From positions 1,860,001 to 1,924,000 of the forward strand of contig CAVZKX010000002.1 in NCBI GenBank assembly GCA_963775975.1: 64,000 bases of DNA, written 5' to 3'. The position numbers were made by a program, and so were the translations under genes. The notes under the pieces were generated by a model. That model saw nothing but the letters and a program-made list of their open reading frames with translations. It was not told where the DNA came from and did no database searches. Below, piece by piece: positions 1 through 8,463 of the stretch. How positions within the stretch are numbered: position 1 is the stretch's first letter; every line of letters starts with the position of its first letter. This stretch comes from JANXQG01 sp963775975. Its GTDB lineage: Bacteria > Planctomycetota > Planctomycetia > Pirellulales > Thermoguttaceae.

Positions 1-993
1 CACTTGGTGCGCGCGGAACGTGCCTTCGACAGGCAGGCCGTCGACGGTTTTCGGCCCAGTCCAGCCCTTGGGCGACTTGAGGACGATCATGGGCCATCGC
101 GGCCGGGTGAGGTCGTCCTTGTTTCGCGCGTTCTCCTGGATTCGCTGGATATCCTTGATGGCCTTGTCCAGCGTGCCGGCCATGAGTTGATGCATTTCTT
201 CGAAGTCGTCGCCCTCGACGAAGTAGGGCGTCCAGCCGCAGCCTCGCAGGAATTGCTCCAGTTCTTCATGCTCGATGCGGGCCAGGATCGTCGGATTGCT
301 GATCTTGTAACCGTTGAGGTGCAGGATCGGCAGCACCGCGCCGTCGTTGACGGGGTTTAGGAACTTGTTGGACTGCCAGGCGGTTGCCAGGGGACCTGTT
401 TCTGCTTCGCCGTCGCCGACGATACAGGCGACGATCAGATCTGGGTTATCCAACGCGGCCCCGAAGGCGTGGCTCAGTGAATAGCCGAGCTCGCCGCCTT
501 CGTGAATCGATCCCGGCGTTGTCGGTGCTACATGGCTCGAAATGCCGCCGGGGAATGAAAATTGCTTGAAGAGCTTCTTCAATCCGGCTTCGTCTTGCGT
601 GACGTTCGGATAAATCTCGCTCCAGGTGCCTTCGAGATAAACGTTGCCCACAATCGCCGGGCCGCCGTGACCAGGACCGGCGACATAGAACATGTCGAGG
701 TCGTACTTCTTTATGACCCGGTTCAAATGCACGTAAATGAAGTTCTGGCCCGGCGTCGTGCCCCAATGCCCGACCACCAGCGGCTTTACGTGCGACAGTT
801 TCAGCGGCTCCTTGAGCAGCGGATTGTCGTAGAGATAGATCTGTCCGACGGAGAGATAATTCGCGGCGCACCAATAGGCGTTCATCTTTCGCAGCAAGTC
901 GGGCGACAGCGGCTTGCCAGTCTTGGACATCGTCTGCGCTTCTGTACCGATTTCCTTGGTAATCCGAGTTTTTTCTTTTGTAACAGTGCTCAT
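1..993 (-). CDS. xfp: Phosphoketolase (xylulose-5-P/fructose-6-P), N-terminal part
   Basis: Thiamine-diphosphate enzyme that cleaves xylulose-5-P or fructose-6-P with phosphate to acetyl-phosphate plus a shorter sugar phosphate. The reverse-strand reading starts ATG at 993, with AGGAG eight bases upstream, and stays open to base 1, giving 331 residues. The full family is about 800 residues, so the C-terminal part lies outside the window. Visible family signatures are VVGHWGTTPGQNF, AGPGHGGPA, HVAPTTPGSIHEGGELGYSL and the ThDP-binding GDGEAETGPLA. It lies 63 bases after the PRC-barrel gene on the same strand, so co-transcription is likely. Its acetyl-phosphate product is the substrate of the acetate kinase and phosphotransacetylase encoded at 27-33 kb. 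The family call is clear; substrate preference cannot be read from sequence. Confidence 0.95.
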   Translation of the reverse strand, partial: MSTVTKEKTRITKEIGTEAQTMSKTGKPLSPDLLRKMNAYWCAANYLSVGQIYLYDNPLLKEPLKLSHVKPLVVGHWGTTPGQNFIYVHLNRVIKKYDLDMFYVAGPGHGGPAIVGNVYLEGTWSEIYPNVTQDEAGLKKLFKQFSFPGGISSHVAPTTPGSIHEGGELGYSLSHAFGAALDNPDLIVACIVGDGEAETGPLATAWQSNKFLNPVNDGAVLPILHLNGYKISNPTILARIEHEELEQFLRGCGWTPYFVEGDDFEEMHQLMAGTLDKAIKDIQRIQENARNKDDLTRPRWPMIVLKSPKGWTGPKTVDGLPVEGTFRAHQV

Positions 994-1056
994 TTCGATT
1001 CTCCTGGAATTGCTCGTGGTTTACGTCCAAGACGCTTCAATAGGTTCTTCGCGTTT

Positions 1057-1830
1057 TCAAATGCGCGCTAAATACTTTTCGCCGGTCGGTTCGTTGATCC
1101 AGTATCCAAGGCGATCGTAATGCAGGTGCAGTCCTGTCTCATAATCCCGTGTTAACGGAGACTCTATCCTGTATTCCGGCGACTGTCTGACGGCCTCGCG
1201 GGAAAGATTGATGAAGACTTTCGACTCGCTCCAATTGACGCGCTCGATCCATTGCGGTGAAACCAGCACCTTTTTTCCAGGCCACCAGTTCCGCGTATCG
1301 ACGATCAGATAACGAATCGCCCAAGTCTCATCATCGATCACGAAGTCTTCGACATGTCCAATCGCGCCGTCTTCCGCTTGAATGCGGTAACCGGCCACTT
1401 CGCAGGTGCTGCGCAAATGGTGATCCGACGATTTCTCGCCTTGAGCGAGATTCCAATTCTTGCGGTCGCCGACGATGTAAGGATAGGCGCCCCAGTTGTA
1501 TGGGCCGGCCCAATACACCGGCCAGCCATAATGCTGGCAGTTGGTTTCCTCGAATTGACGGGAGACGGGCTTGTCACTGTCCAAGAATGGACTGCCTTCG
1601 ATCTGCGTCTTGGTTAAGTTGACGGTGATGCATCGCTGTTCTTCAATCACACCGCCCAGCGCTTGCGGCGAAATCAGCACTTGCCTGCCCACCAACCAGT
1701 TTCCGGTCTCTGCGACGAGATAGCGCACAGTCCAATGTCGATCATCAAAGTAGAATTCCTTGACGCTCCCAATTTCTCCATCAAGGCCGTGCAATGCGTA
1801 ACCCTTGAGTGTCTTGGCTAGGCTAAGCAT
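1057..1830 (-). CDS. Double PRC-barrel domain protein
   Basis: Cytoplasmic protein of 257 residues with two PRC-barrel domains, the fold first known from the photosynthetic reaction centre H subunit and RimM. Each domain repeats the same plan: residues about 5-75 (GYALHGLDGEIGSVKEF, then WTVRYLVAETGNWLVGRQVLISP) and about 145-220 (GYRIQAEDGAIGHVEDF, then WAIRYLIVDTRNWWPGKKVLVSP). The linker is rich in Trp/Tyr. The two domains align with each other, so the protein arose by duplication. PRC-barrel proteins are common in bacterial stress islands, but their biochemical role is unsettled. It lies between the copper ATPase (56 bases upstream) and phosphoketolase. No strong Shine-Dalgarno is visible before the ATG. 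Confidence 0.85.
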   Translation of the reverse strand: MLSLAKTLKGYALHGLDGEIGSVKEFYFDDRHWTVRYLVAETGNWLVGRQVLISPQALGGVIEEQRCITVNLTKTQIEGSPFLDSDKPVSRQFEETNCQHYGWPVYWAGPYNWGAYPYIVGDRKNWNLAQGEKSSDHHLRSTCEVAGYRIQAEDGAIGHVEDFVIDDETWAIRYLIVDTRNWWPGKKVLVSPQWIERVNWSESKVFINLSREAVRQSPEYRIESPLTRDYETGLHLHYDRLGYWINEPTGEKYLARI

Positions 1831-1886
1831 AGTGGCAGTACTTTCGTTCTGAGTCTCGTGATGTTCTTCTTGGTTCTATTCTTCTT

Positions 1887-4163
1887 TTACAGTTTCAGTT
1901 TCCGCAGCCGCAACGCATTGCCGATGACCGAGACGGAACTCAGGCTCATCGCGGCGCCGGCAATAATCGGGCTGAGCAACAAGCCGAAGAACGGGTAAAG
2001 CACGCCCGCCGCCACCGGAATACCCAGCGCGTTGTAGAGAAAAGCAAAGAACAGGTTTTGTCGAATGTTCCACATGGTAGCGCGACTGAGGCGAATGGCC
2101 TTGGCGATGTCGCGGAGGTCGCCTCTCACGAGGGTGATGCCCGCACTTTGCATAGCAACGTCGGTGCCGGTGCCCATGGCAATGCCAACATCAGCTTCGC
2201 TCAGCGCGGGTGCATCGTTGATGCCGTCGCCCGCCATCGCAACATGTACTCCCTCCGCGCGCAGCTTCTTGACATGGGCGACTTTTCCGGCGGGTTCGAT
2301 CTCCGCTTCCACCGCATCAAGGCTGAGTTGCCTGGCCACCGCGGCGGCAGTGCGGCGGTTGTCGCCGGTGAGCATGACGAGCTTCAACCCGAGCGTGTGG
2401 AGTTCACGGATGGCTTCGGCGGTGGTGGATTTGATCGGGTCGGCGACGGCAAGAATTCCGGCCGGCTTGCCATTGATGGCGACAAACACGGCGGTCCTGC
2501 CTTCTTCCTGAAGCTTTTCAGCCGACGCTTCGAGCGGCTCCAGACCGGTGATCTCTTGGTTCCGCAGGAAATCCGGTTTGCCGATCATCACGGCACGATC
2601 AGCTACGACGCCGAGAACACCGCCCGCCGTCACCGAACGGAAGTCTTTCACAGCCGCAAAGGCGATGCCTTGGTCCTTCGCGCCTTGCACAATCGCGGTG
2701 GCTAGCGGGTGTTCGCTGTTCTGCTCCAGCGAGGCGGCGAGACGCAGCAAATCCCCCGTGTCGAAACCGCCGGCTGGCAGGACATCAATGAGCTTGGGTT
2801 TGCCCTCCGTCAGAGTGCCCGTCTTGTCCACGACGAGCGTAGTGACTTTCTCCAGCCGTTCGAGCGCGTCGGCGTTCTTCACGAGCACACCTTCGTGTGC
2901 GCCGCGTCCGACGCCGACCATGATGGACATGGGAGTGGCCAAACCAAGCGCGCACGGGCAAGCGATGATCAGGACGGCAACGGCGTTCACGATGGCGTGC
3001 GCGAGCCTTGGCTCGGGGCCCAGCCACATCCACGTGATGAAGGTTAGTACCGAAATCGCCAGCACCGCCGGTACGAAAATGCCTGCGAACTTGTCGGCAA
3101 GGCTTTGGATGGGCGCGCGGCTACGCTGAGCTTCGGCAACCATGTTCACGATTTGTCCGAGCAATGTGTCGCTGCCGATCCGCTCGGCGCGCATGACGAA
3201 ACTGCCGGGGCCATTGACGGTGCCACCCGTTACCTGGTCGCCGACGGTTTTTTCCACCGGGAGCGGTTCCCCGGTGATCATGGACTCTTCCACGCTGGAG
3301 TGACCTTCGACCACCGCGCCATCCACGGGCACCTTGTCACCCGGAACCACGCGCAGCCAGTCGCCGACTTTCACTTGGTCGAGCGGGACTTCATGATCGC
3401 CCCCCGGCGCCACTTGTCGCGCTGTAGGCGGCGCCAGGTTCAGCAGCGCTTTAATGGCGCTGCCCGTGCGGCTGCGGGCACGAAGTTCGAGCACCTGGCC
3501 AAGTAGCACGAGCACAACGATCACTGCTGCGGCTTCAAAGTAGATGGCAACCTTGCCGTCGTGTCGCATAGTGTGTGGGAATAGGTCGGGCATGAGCATT
3601 GCCACGGCGCTAAAGACGTATGCCGCGCCCACGCCGATGGAGATCAGCGTGAACATGTTCAAGTGCCGGGTCACGACGGAGCGCCGGCCACGCTGGAAAA
3701 ACGGCCAGCCTGCCCACCAGACCACGGGCGTGGTGAAAACAAATTGCACCCAACGTGAGGCGTGACTATCTATCCAGGACTGCCTGCCGAGTGCCGGAAT
3801 CAAGTGGGCCATTGCCAAGACAAACACTGGCGAGGTCAGCACGGCGCCAATCCAGAATCGCATCGTCATCCGGCGCAGCTCGGTGTTTTCCTCGTCATCC
3901 GTACCCGCTATCACCGTCTTCGGTTCGAGCGACATGCCGCACTTGGGGCAATCGCCGGGATGGTCCTGCTGAACTTCCGGGTGCATAGGGCAGGAGTAAA
4001 CGGCTTTGCCTTGCGACATCACTTCGTGCTTCGCGGTGACGAGCTTTGACTGAAACGTCTGTCGGCAGTGGTCGCTGCAAAAGTAAAATGTCTGTCCGTC
4101 ACGCTCGGTGCGTAGCGCGGATGCTTTCTCCACCGTCATGTTGCAGATCGGGTCGATAGCCAT
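1887..4163 (-). CDS. Copper/heavy-metal-translocating P1B-type ATPase
   Basis: Membrane pump of 758 residues that exports Cu (or a similar soft metal) using ATP. The N-terminus carries a YHS domain (DPICNM at residue 4, YFCSDHC near 27) and then a heavy-metal-binding domain (YSCPMHPEV...CPKCGM, about 55-80) in place of the usual CxxC HMA domain. The core has the transmembrane metal site CPC in IACPCALGLATP, the phosphorylation motif DKTGTLTEG, the SEHPLA motif of P1B pumps and GDGINDAPALSEADVG of the hinge. CPC plus this N-terminus fits CopA/CopB-like ATPases in stress clusters. Members sometimes supply copper to respiratory oxidases rather than detoxify, so direction and purpose are not settled. 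It lies 63 bases after the slipin gene. Confidence 0.93.
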   Translation of the reverse strand: MAIDPICNMTVEKASALRTERDGQTFYFCSDHCRQTFQSKLVTAKHEVMSQGKAVYSCPMHPEVQQDHPGDCPKCGMSLEPKTVIAGTDDEENTELRRMTMRFWIGAVLTSPVFVLAMAHLIPALGRQSWIDSHASRWVQFVFTTPVVWWAGWPFFQRGRRSVVTRHLNMFTLISIGVGAAYVFSAVAMLMPDLFPHTMRHDGKVAIYFEAAAVIVVLVLLGQVLELRARSRTGSAIKALLNLAPPTARQVAPGGDHEVPLDQVKVGDWLRVVPGDKVPVDGAVVEGHSSVEESMITGEPLPVEKTVGDQVTGGTVNGPGSFVMRAERIGSDTLLGQIVNMVAEAQRSRAPIQSLADKFAGIFVPAVLAISVLTFITWMWLGPEPRLAHAIVNAVAVLIIACPCALGLATPMSIMVGVGRGAHEGVLVKNADALERLEKVTTLVVDKTGTLTEGKPKLIDVLPAGGFDTGDLLRLAASLEQNSEHPLATAIVQGAKDQGIAFAAVKDFRSVTAGGVLGVVADRAVMIGKPDFLRNQEITGLEPLEASAEKLQEEGRTAVFVAINGKPAGILAVADPIKSTTAEAIRELHTLGLKLVMLTGDNRRTAAAVARQLSLDAVEAEIEPAGKVAHVKKLRAEGVHVAMAGDGINDAPALSEADVGIAMGTGTDVAMQSAGITLVRGDLRDIAKAIRLSRATMWNIRQNLFFAFLYNALGIPVAAGVLYPFFGLLLSPIIAGAAMSLSSVSVIGNALRLRKLKL

Positions 4164-4226
4164 ATTGGCACAACTATTTTACCAAACCGGATTCTTCAAC
4201 TTTGTGATTTGCTCCGTGCGTTTTGC

Positions 4227-5123
4227 CTACCGTCCATTGACAGCCACCGCCGCGGGTATTTCTCGCGACGCATTCGATTCACCCGATTGCGATGGCAACC
4301 TGCCAGCGCTCGACATGTTATCGCTTTGCTTAGCGGGCAGCGCGGCGGCACCCACATCGTCGCGACCGGTTTTCAGGAATGGTGCCAAGAGTTCCAGCGG
4401 CAACGGGAAGATGATTGTCGAGTTCTTTTCCGAGGCTACTTCGGCGAGTGCCTGGAGGTAACGCATCTGCATCGCCATAGGATAGGGCGTCATGATCTGG
4501 GCGGCTTGGCGGAGTTTGTCCGCCGCTTGAAATTCCCCTTCCGCGTTAATGACCTTCGCGCGGCGGTCGCGTTCGGCCTCCGCCTGATGCGCCATGGACC
4601 GCTTCATCGGCTCGGGAAGGTCCACGTCCTTGACTTCCACGACGGAAACTTTCACGCCCCAAGGCTCGGTGTGCCCGTCGATGATCTCTTGCAAGCGGCG
4701 GTTTACTTTGTCCCGTTCCGTCAAGAGGTCGTCGAGTTCCGCCTGACCCAGCGTGCTGCGCAACGTTGTCAACGCCACCTGGGAGGTGGCAAACAAGAAG
4801 TCGGCTACCTCCAAGACGGACCGCATCGGATCGACGACCCGGAAATAAAGCACGGCATTAACGCGCACGGAGACGTTATCTCGCGTGATGATGTCCTGGG
4901 GCTCGATGACTCTTGCAATCGTCCGCAAGTCCACCCGCATCATCCGATCGACCGGCCCGAAAACCATGACCAGCCCCGGTCCCTTGGGTGCGGGCATGAC
5001 CCGGCCCAGGCGGAAGACGACGCCCCGCTGGTATTCGTTCAAAATACGGATGCAACTCAATAGGTACAAGGCGACCAGTGCCAGTACGATTACTAGACCA
5101 GTCACAGAATAGATCATCCACAT
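4227..5123 (-). CDS. Slipin / stomatin-like SPFH membrane protein
   Basis: Protein of 298 residues with one N-terminal transmembrane helix (about 5-25) followed by an SPFH/band-7 domain. Family signatures are EYQRGVVFRLGR, GPGLVMVFGPVD, DVSVRVNAVLYFRV-type strand (here NVSVRVNAVLYFRV), a helical EAERDRRAKVINAEGE stretch, and LP(L)ELL near the end of the conserved region. Slipins oligomerise in the inner membrane and scaffold membrane microdomains; some partner with NfeD proteases, but no nfeD is adjacent here. The start at 5123 has AAGGAG at good spacing. The last 40 residues are Ala/Ser/Pro-rich and not conserved. Confidence 0.92.
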   Translation of the reverse strand: MWMIYSVTGLVIVLALVALYLLSCIRILNEYQRGVVFRLGRVMPAPKGPGLVMVFGPVDRMMRVDLRTIARVIEPQDIITRDNVSVRVNAVLYFRVVDPMRSVLEVADFLFATSQVALTTLRSTLGQAELDDLLTERDKVNRRLQEIIDGHTEPWGVKVSVVEVKDVDLPEPMKRSMAHQAEAERDRRAKVINAEGEFQAADKLRQAAQIMTPYPMAMQMRYLQALAEVASEKNSTIIFPLPLELLAPFLKTGRDDVGAAALPAKQSDNMSSAGRLPSQSGESNASREIPAAVAVNGR

Positions 5124-5180
5124 GGCTTGAAGCTCCTTAAATAGTTTTCTGAAAGAGGATTCGACGGGCGTCGAGTTTTC

Positions 5181-5432
5181 TCACGGCTGACGCTGCGGTT
5201 CTTTGGCGTTGCCGTCCAGATTGTCGATTTTCCTCTTGGCCTCTCGCCCGAGTCCTTTCACATCATCCTTGGCCTTTTGCTCGTCTTCGCGGAACTTGGC
5301 TTTGTCCACGGTGACGGTGGCACTGGGAGATTGGTCTCCGTTGTTTGTCGCAACCGCAAACCAACCCCGGTAGTACCCAAGGCCGGCGATGCCGAGGGCA
5401 ATCAAGACGATTACAATTATTAGAGTTCTCAT
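5181..5432 (-). CDS. Small single-pass membrane protein
   Basis: Eighty-three residues with one N-terminal hydrophobic helix (about 3-22, IVIVLIALGIAGLGYYRGW) and a highly charged, Lys/Asp-rich helical tail outside or inside the membrane (KAKFREDEQKAKDDVKG). A GAGGATC ribosome site precedes the ATG at 5432. Similar short helix-plus-charged-tail proteins are common next to slipin/DUF1328 stress genes, but I do not recognise a named family. It lies in the minus-strand run between the 108-residue secreted protein and slipin, so it is probably transcribed with them. Confidence 0.65.
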   Translation of the reverse strand: MRTLIIVIVLIALGIAGLGYYRGWFAVATNNGDQSPSATVTVDKAKFREDEQKAKDDVKGLGREAKRKIDNLDGNAKEPQRQP

Positions 5433-5453
5433 GACGATCCTCAGTTTGGTTAA

Positions 5454-5780
5454 TTAACTTGGGTTCGCCCCACTTGGGACGGAGCGCGAAGCCGCTCTCG
5501 TGGTAATCCACGCGACGTTGGCGCCGGGCAATCGTTGTGCGGGCGGTAGATATTCGATGGCAGCCGGAGGCGCTTTCGGCACGATGACGCCCGGCTGGGG
5601 ATCGAAAATTACCGTTTCCGCGAAGGCCTCGCATACAGGTCCGCGGGAGAGAATCTGCGCGCCTTCATCGGCGGCAGCGGGCGCCGGCCGTGTGGCATAC
5701 GCCTTAATCAAGACGAAGTTCGTGCCCAGTGCGGCAAGTGCGGCGATCGCGCACCACTTGCATACATATCGTAGGTTCAT
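5454..5780 (-). CDS. Secreted hypothetical protein with signal peptide
   Basis: Protein of 108 residues. The first 28 residues look like a signal sequence or membrane anchor (AIAALAALGTNFVLIKAYA, then an Ala-rich segment). The mature part is Pro-rich (IVPKAPPAAIEYLPPAQRLPGANVAWI). That string resembles the first repeat of planctomycete surface proteins that continue with a WIPGYW-type motif, but here the resemblance stops at WI and the tail is Ser/Arg-rich. It may therefore be C-terminally truncated. No function can be assigned. It is 21 bases upstream of the small membrane protein on the same strand. Confidence 0.5.
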   Translation of the reverse strand: MNLRYVCKWCAIAALAALGTNFVLIKAYATRPAPAAADEGAQILSRGPVCEAFAETVIFDPQPGVIVPKAPPAAIEYLPPAQRLPGANVAWITTRAASRSVPSGANPS

Positions 5781-5913
5781 GATATTATTCCGTCGTGAAT
5801 TGTGCTTCTTCGCATAGCTTGCGGGGCGGAATTACGCACAGCCCGCCGGGTGCCGATTCGAAGGCGGCACCCGGCGCGTGGACTGCACGCAGTTGCTTGA
5901 CCACGGTCATTCG

Positions 5914-6231
5914 TCAAGCAGTGTGCTTTGCAAACTCGGTGTGCTTGTCGAGCGACTCAATGCCCGTCACCGTATTCCGATCGTCCTTTTTCGTGGTTAC
6001 GCGGCTTCGGCTGCCGACTTTCAGGTCGGCGGCTTTGCACTGCGTTCCATCGCGGGTCAGCCTGGCATCCTTTGCCAGCGTGTGCGAGCACTCCTTCCCC
6101 TCGTGGTTTTTCATCACCAGCTTGTCGCCCGTCACGCTGACGATGTTGCCATCGAACGTCTGCCCGTTCTGACCCTGGTTGGGTGCGGCTGCGCCTTGGG
6201 GGGCTTTTTTTTCTTCGTGTGTTGCGGACAT
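5914..6231 (-). CDS. Small conserved hypothetical protein (OB-like beta protein)
   Basis: Protein of 105 residues without a signal peptide. I place the start at the ATG at 6231 (MSATHEEKK) because AAAGAG stands at correct spacing; an in-frame ATG further upstream at 6333 has no ribosome site. After a Gln/Gly/Ala-rich N-terminal 30 residues comes a compact beta-rich domain, DGNIVSVTGDKLVMKN...SHTLAKDARLTRDG...CKAADLKVGSRSRVTT. This pattern of short strands with a central Gly-Asp-Lys turn suggests a small barrel that binds a ligand or metal, but the family has no function known to me. It sits between DUF1328 and the secreted 108-residue protein in the minus-strand stress run. Confidence 0.65.
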   Translation of the reverse strand: MSATHEEKKAPQGAAAPNQGQNGQTFDGNIVSVTGDKLVMKNHEGKECSHTLAKDARLTRDGTQCKAADLKVGSRSRVTTKKDDRNTVTGIESLDKHTEFAKHTA

Positions 6232-6566
6232 AATAAATCTCTTTCCATACGAGATGTTCGGACCTTCCGACGGGAGCAACAAGCCTCCGCCTTCCGCCGG
6301 CTCTTTCGAACCGGCGGATTCATCGGGTCTCAACTGACGTGCTGCCGATCGCGCGTTCGCGATTCAACATCGATCCGTTCGGCACGCCTCGAAGCCATTC
6401 AGCGGAAACATTCCGTGGGCGCGGCGTTGACGCAGTGTTTCGCGCGTGGTCGCACGCAGTGTGCGAACCGAATCACGGTCTCCCGGCGGGAGAACTGGCA
6501 ACTTGCCGCGAATCCGAGGAAACTTCGCTGTATTCATTGATTTCTCGTCGCGGCGATTTTCATGGT

Positions 6567-6770
6567 TCACTCTTGGAAATTTGCGGACAAACCCTCAACC
6601 GACCATGCCTTGCCTTCCGAACCCGTGCGCCAGAACGACAGCACGGCGAGCACCAGGAAGACGAAGAAGACGATCTTGGCCCCCGCCCACGAGAGGCTTG
6701 CCACGTTGCCGAAACCGAAGAAGGCCGCAATCAAGGCAATAACGAGAAACGTAACGGCAAGTCGTAACAT
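6567..6770 (-). CDS. DUF1328 (YtjA-like) small membrane protein
   Basis: Protein of 67 residues with two hydrophobic helices, matching the DUF1328/UPF0391 family: MLRLAVTFLVIALIAAFFGFG, then AGAKIVFFVFLVLAVLSF. Family members are usually 50-60 residues; this one has about ten extra C-terminal residues. The role is unknown, but the genes are often induced by osmotic or stationary-phase stress. Its ATG at 6770 lies about 40 bases downstream (on the minus strand) of the T-run that ends RNA element A (6809-6895), so that element could control this gene. Confidence 0.85.
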   Translation of the reverse strand: MLRLAVTFLVIALIAAFFGFGNVASLSWAGAKIVFFVFLVLAVLSFWRTGSEGKAWSVEGLSANFQE

Positions 6771-6808
6771 GGCAGATTCTCCTGTTTACGTAAACGTGGC
6801 CTAGAACG

Positions 6809-6895
6809 AAAAAAGCCGACGTGGCAGACTACCCGGGGGTAATCGATCACGTCGGCTTGCTCGTCAATGGGCCCCCCGGTATGCTCGGGTTGCCC
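6809..6895 (-). ncRNA. Structured RNA element A (two hairpins ending in a T-run)
   Basis: Read on the minus strand, a first hairpin (6895-6869) is closed by GGGC/GCCC around an inner CCCG/CGGG stem. Ten bases later comes a second hairpin (6858-6813) with a perfect 11-pair outer stem AAGCCGACGTG/CACGTCGGCTT, whose apical part holds a small TACC/GGTA pair. It ends in TTTTTTCGTT. This is the shape of an intrinsic terminator preceded by a folded leader. It lies directly upstream of the DUF1328 gene and about 130 bases beyond the stop of the DUF2294 gene. The same architecture recurs at 10017-10102. It could be a cis-regulatory leader, an independent small RNA, or a terminator only. Confidence 0.55.
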
Positions 6896-7027
6896 TCAAA
6901 CTAGCCATCCGACAAATCTCGCTGAAGCGTCGCATTCAAGTGCATTGCGACTCTTCCAACACGAATATTGTATGCGGTCAAGAGACAAAGGCAATGAGCC
7001 TTTTGTTCCGCGGCCACATTTTTATCA

Positions 7028-7408
7028 TTATTTCTTCTTATCTTCGCGGACCATTGGCGATTTGGCAAGTGTAAAGAGAACGACCTCCTCGCCGGTCTTA
7101 GTACTGATGTCATGATGCAGTGTCAACACTTCGACGCAGGTGATCTTATTGACCATCGTTTCAATAATCGGACGAGCCGCTTCCATCAACTGGGTTCTCA
7201 CTTGTTTCACGAGTTCGCGCCCCTTCTCGGCTGGGAGCGACTCGACTAGGTGCTTTTCGGCTTCGGTTAGAACCCCCTGGAGCCGGACCACAAGTAGATC
7301 GCCGACTAGGTGGGCGTGGACGTCCTTGGGTCCGCGGCCCATGCATTCCTGTTCAAAGCGGCGCATCCCTTGGCAGATTGCGGCCTCGATTTCTCTTGAA
7401 GTTTGCAT
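7028..7408 (-). CDS. DUF2294 domain protein
   Basis: Protein of 126 residues, soluble. It matches the DUF2294 family across its whole length: GRGPKDVHAHLVGDLLVVRLQGVLTEAE, then GRELVKQVRTQLMEAARP, then VEVLTLHHDIS...EEVVLFTLA. Members are found in bacteria with stress or sodium-related gene clusters, and the activity is unknown. The start at 7408 has GAGAGG eight bases upstream. It ends in a lysine-rich tail. It lies 96 bases downstream of the PAS gene on the same strand. Confidence 0.85.
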   Translation of the reverse strand: MQTSREIEAAICQGMRRFEQECMGRGPKDVHAHLVGDLLVVRLQGVLTEAEKHLVESLPAEKGRELVKQVRTQLMEAARPIIETMVNKITCVEVLTLHHDISTKTGEEVVLFTLAKSPMVREDKKK

Positions 7409-7504
7409 CGAAACCTCTCACATGCCCTGGCTTTTCCGTCCACGGGCGAAAACCAGTAGCTCGCTACCAGACAGCATTCTCAGTTACTGCATCTTGTACC
7501 GTCG

Positions 7505-8140
7505 TTAGTCTGACGACTTCCTACTGGCAGATTTTCGGACCTTCTTAACAGACTTCTTGCGCCGCATCGGCGTGCGCTTCTTAGTTGAGGACTCGGCGAC
7601 TTGTCGCTCCTCCGCGGCATGTTTGCTCATCGTGAGGTCGTTGATCATGGCCATGATCCTGACGGCCCGTCCGGTATCATCCCGCAGAACGGCCCCATGG
7701 ACGCCCACCCGGACGACACTGCCGTCTTTGCGAACGCAACGCTTCTCAATGGACCATGAGTCGGTGGTTCCTCGCAGTACCTTCGCAAGTTCACTCATGT
7801 CTCGCTGGCAATCCTCCGGATGAGTTAGGCCAATGAAGGTCTTGGTCAGCAATTCCTCCGCCGAATAGCCCGTAATCTCACAGAACTCTCGGTTGACTTT
7901 GCTGAAGCGGAAACCGGGAGCATCGGCTTGGATCATGCCCACGCCGAAAAGTTCGAACATCGCCCGATATCCCGCATCGCTGATGCGCAACGCTTCCTCG
8001 ACTTCGCGGAGCAGCAGAAGCGCGATCTTCTCCTCGCCAACGACGGCATCCACTTCGTGGTTCTTCAGAGCCTTGACGATCGGCTCCGCCACGGCCAACC
8101 GCATTTCGAGTTCCCGATAGGTCGGTTTGGCTTTACTCAT
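7505..8140 (-). CDS. PAS-domain protein with basic C-terminal tail
   Basis: Soluble protein of 211 residues. After a helical N-terminal segment (1-55, coiled-coil-like), residues about 58-170 form a PAS domain with its PAC motif: FELFGVGMIQADAPGFRFSKVNREFCEITGYSAEEL, HPEDCQRDM, then WSIEKRCVRKDGSVVRVGVHG. No kinase, cyclase or output domain follows. Instead the last 35 residues are Lys/Arg/Ser-rich (KKRTPMRRKKSVKKVRKSA), resembling a nucleic-acid-binding tail. Its ATG overlaps the kaiB stop by four bases, so it is translationally coupled to kaiB and is a strong candidate partner of this Kai module. Confidence 0.88.
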   Translation of the reverse strand: MSKAKPTYRELEMRLAVAEPIVKALKNHEVDAVVGEEKIALLLLREVEEALRISDAGYRAMFELFGVGMIQADAPGFRFSKVNREFCEITGYSAEELLTKTFIGLTHPEDCQRDMSELAKVLRGTTDSWSIEKRCVRKDGSVVRVGVHGAVLRDDTGRAVRIMAMINDLTMSKHAAEERQVAESSTKKRTPMRRKKSVKKVRKSASRKSSD

Positions 8141-8463
8141 GAGTCACTTTTCGACACTCGGAGAGCAGTAAGAACCGTTGGTATATCATTTAGGTTGCCC
8201 AAGATTACCACCCTGGGAAGTGGAGCGACCAGGATCAATGCCGGGGTGACCAAGATGTTGTCCCGGACCGCTGCCTCAAAGTCATGAATTACATCAACCG
8301 TTTCAATCGTATAACGCCCCTCCAGGTACTCCTTGCAAAGGCTTTGGAGTCGGGCCAGGGCTTTTTGGGAGTTCGGTCCGTTGCCTGCTACGAACAGTCG
8401 AAGCACGTAATGGTCGCGCTGTCCTCTTCTCTTGCGAGGTTTGGCTTGCGGCGATTTGTTCAT
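8137..8463 (-). CDS. kaiB: KaiB-family protein
   Basis: Protein of 108 residues with the KaiB thioredoxin-like domain: YVLRLFVAGNGPNSQKALARL, then LEGRYTIETVDVI, RDNILVTPALILVAPLPRVVILG. Length matches the family (about 100) after a basic 16-residue N-terminal extension. KaiB binds the KaiC ring and resets its phosphorylation state in cyanobacterial clocks. In non-photosynthetic bacteria the pair is linked to stress or timer roles. It overlaps the kaiC stop and the PAS start by four bases each, so the three genes form a coupled operon. Confidence 0.93.
   Translation of the reverse strand: MNKSPQAKPRKRRGQRDHYVLRLFVAGNGPNSQKALARLQSLCKEYLEGRYTIETVDVIHDFEAAVRDNILVTPALILVAPLPRVVILGNLNDIPTVLTALRVSKSDS

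Noticed and set aside
446..1030. 194-residue minus-strand reading in the phosphoketolase region
   Set aside because: Wrong frame; the phosphoketolase frame carries all family motifs.
6809..6895. c-di-GMP riboswitch as an identity for RNA element A
   Set aside because: The conserved GEMM core is not present, although GGGCAA and AAGCC pieces resemble parts of it.
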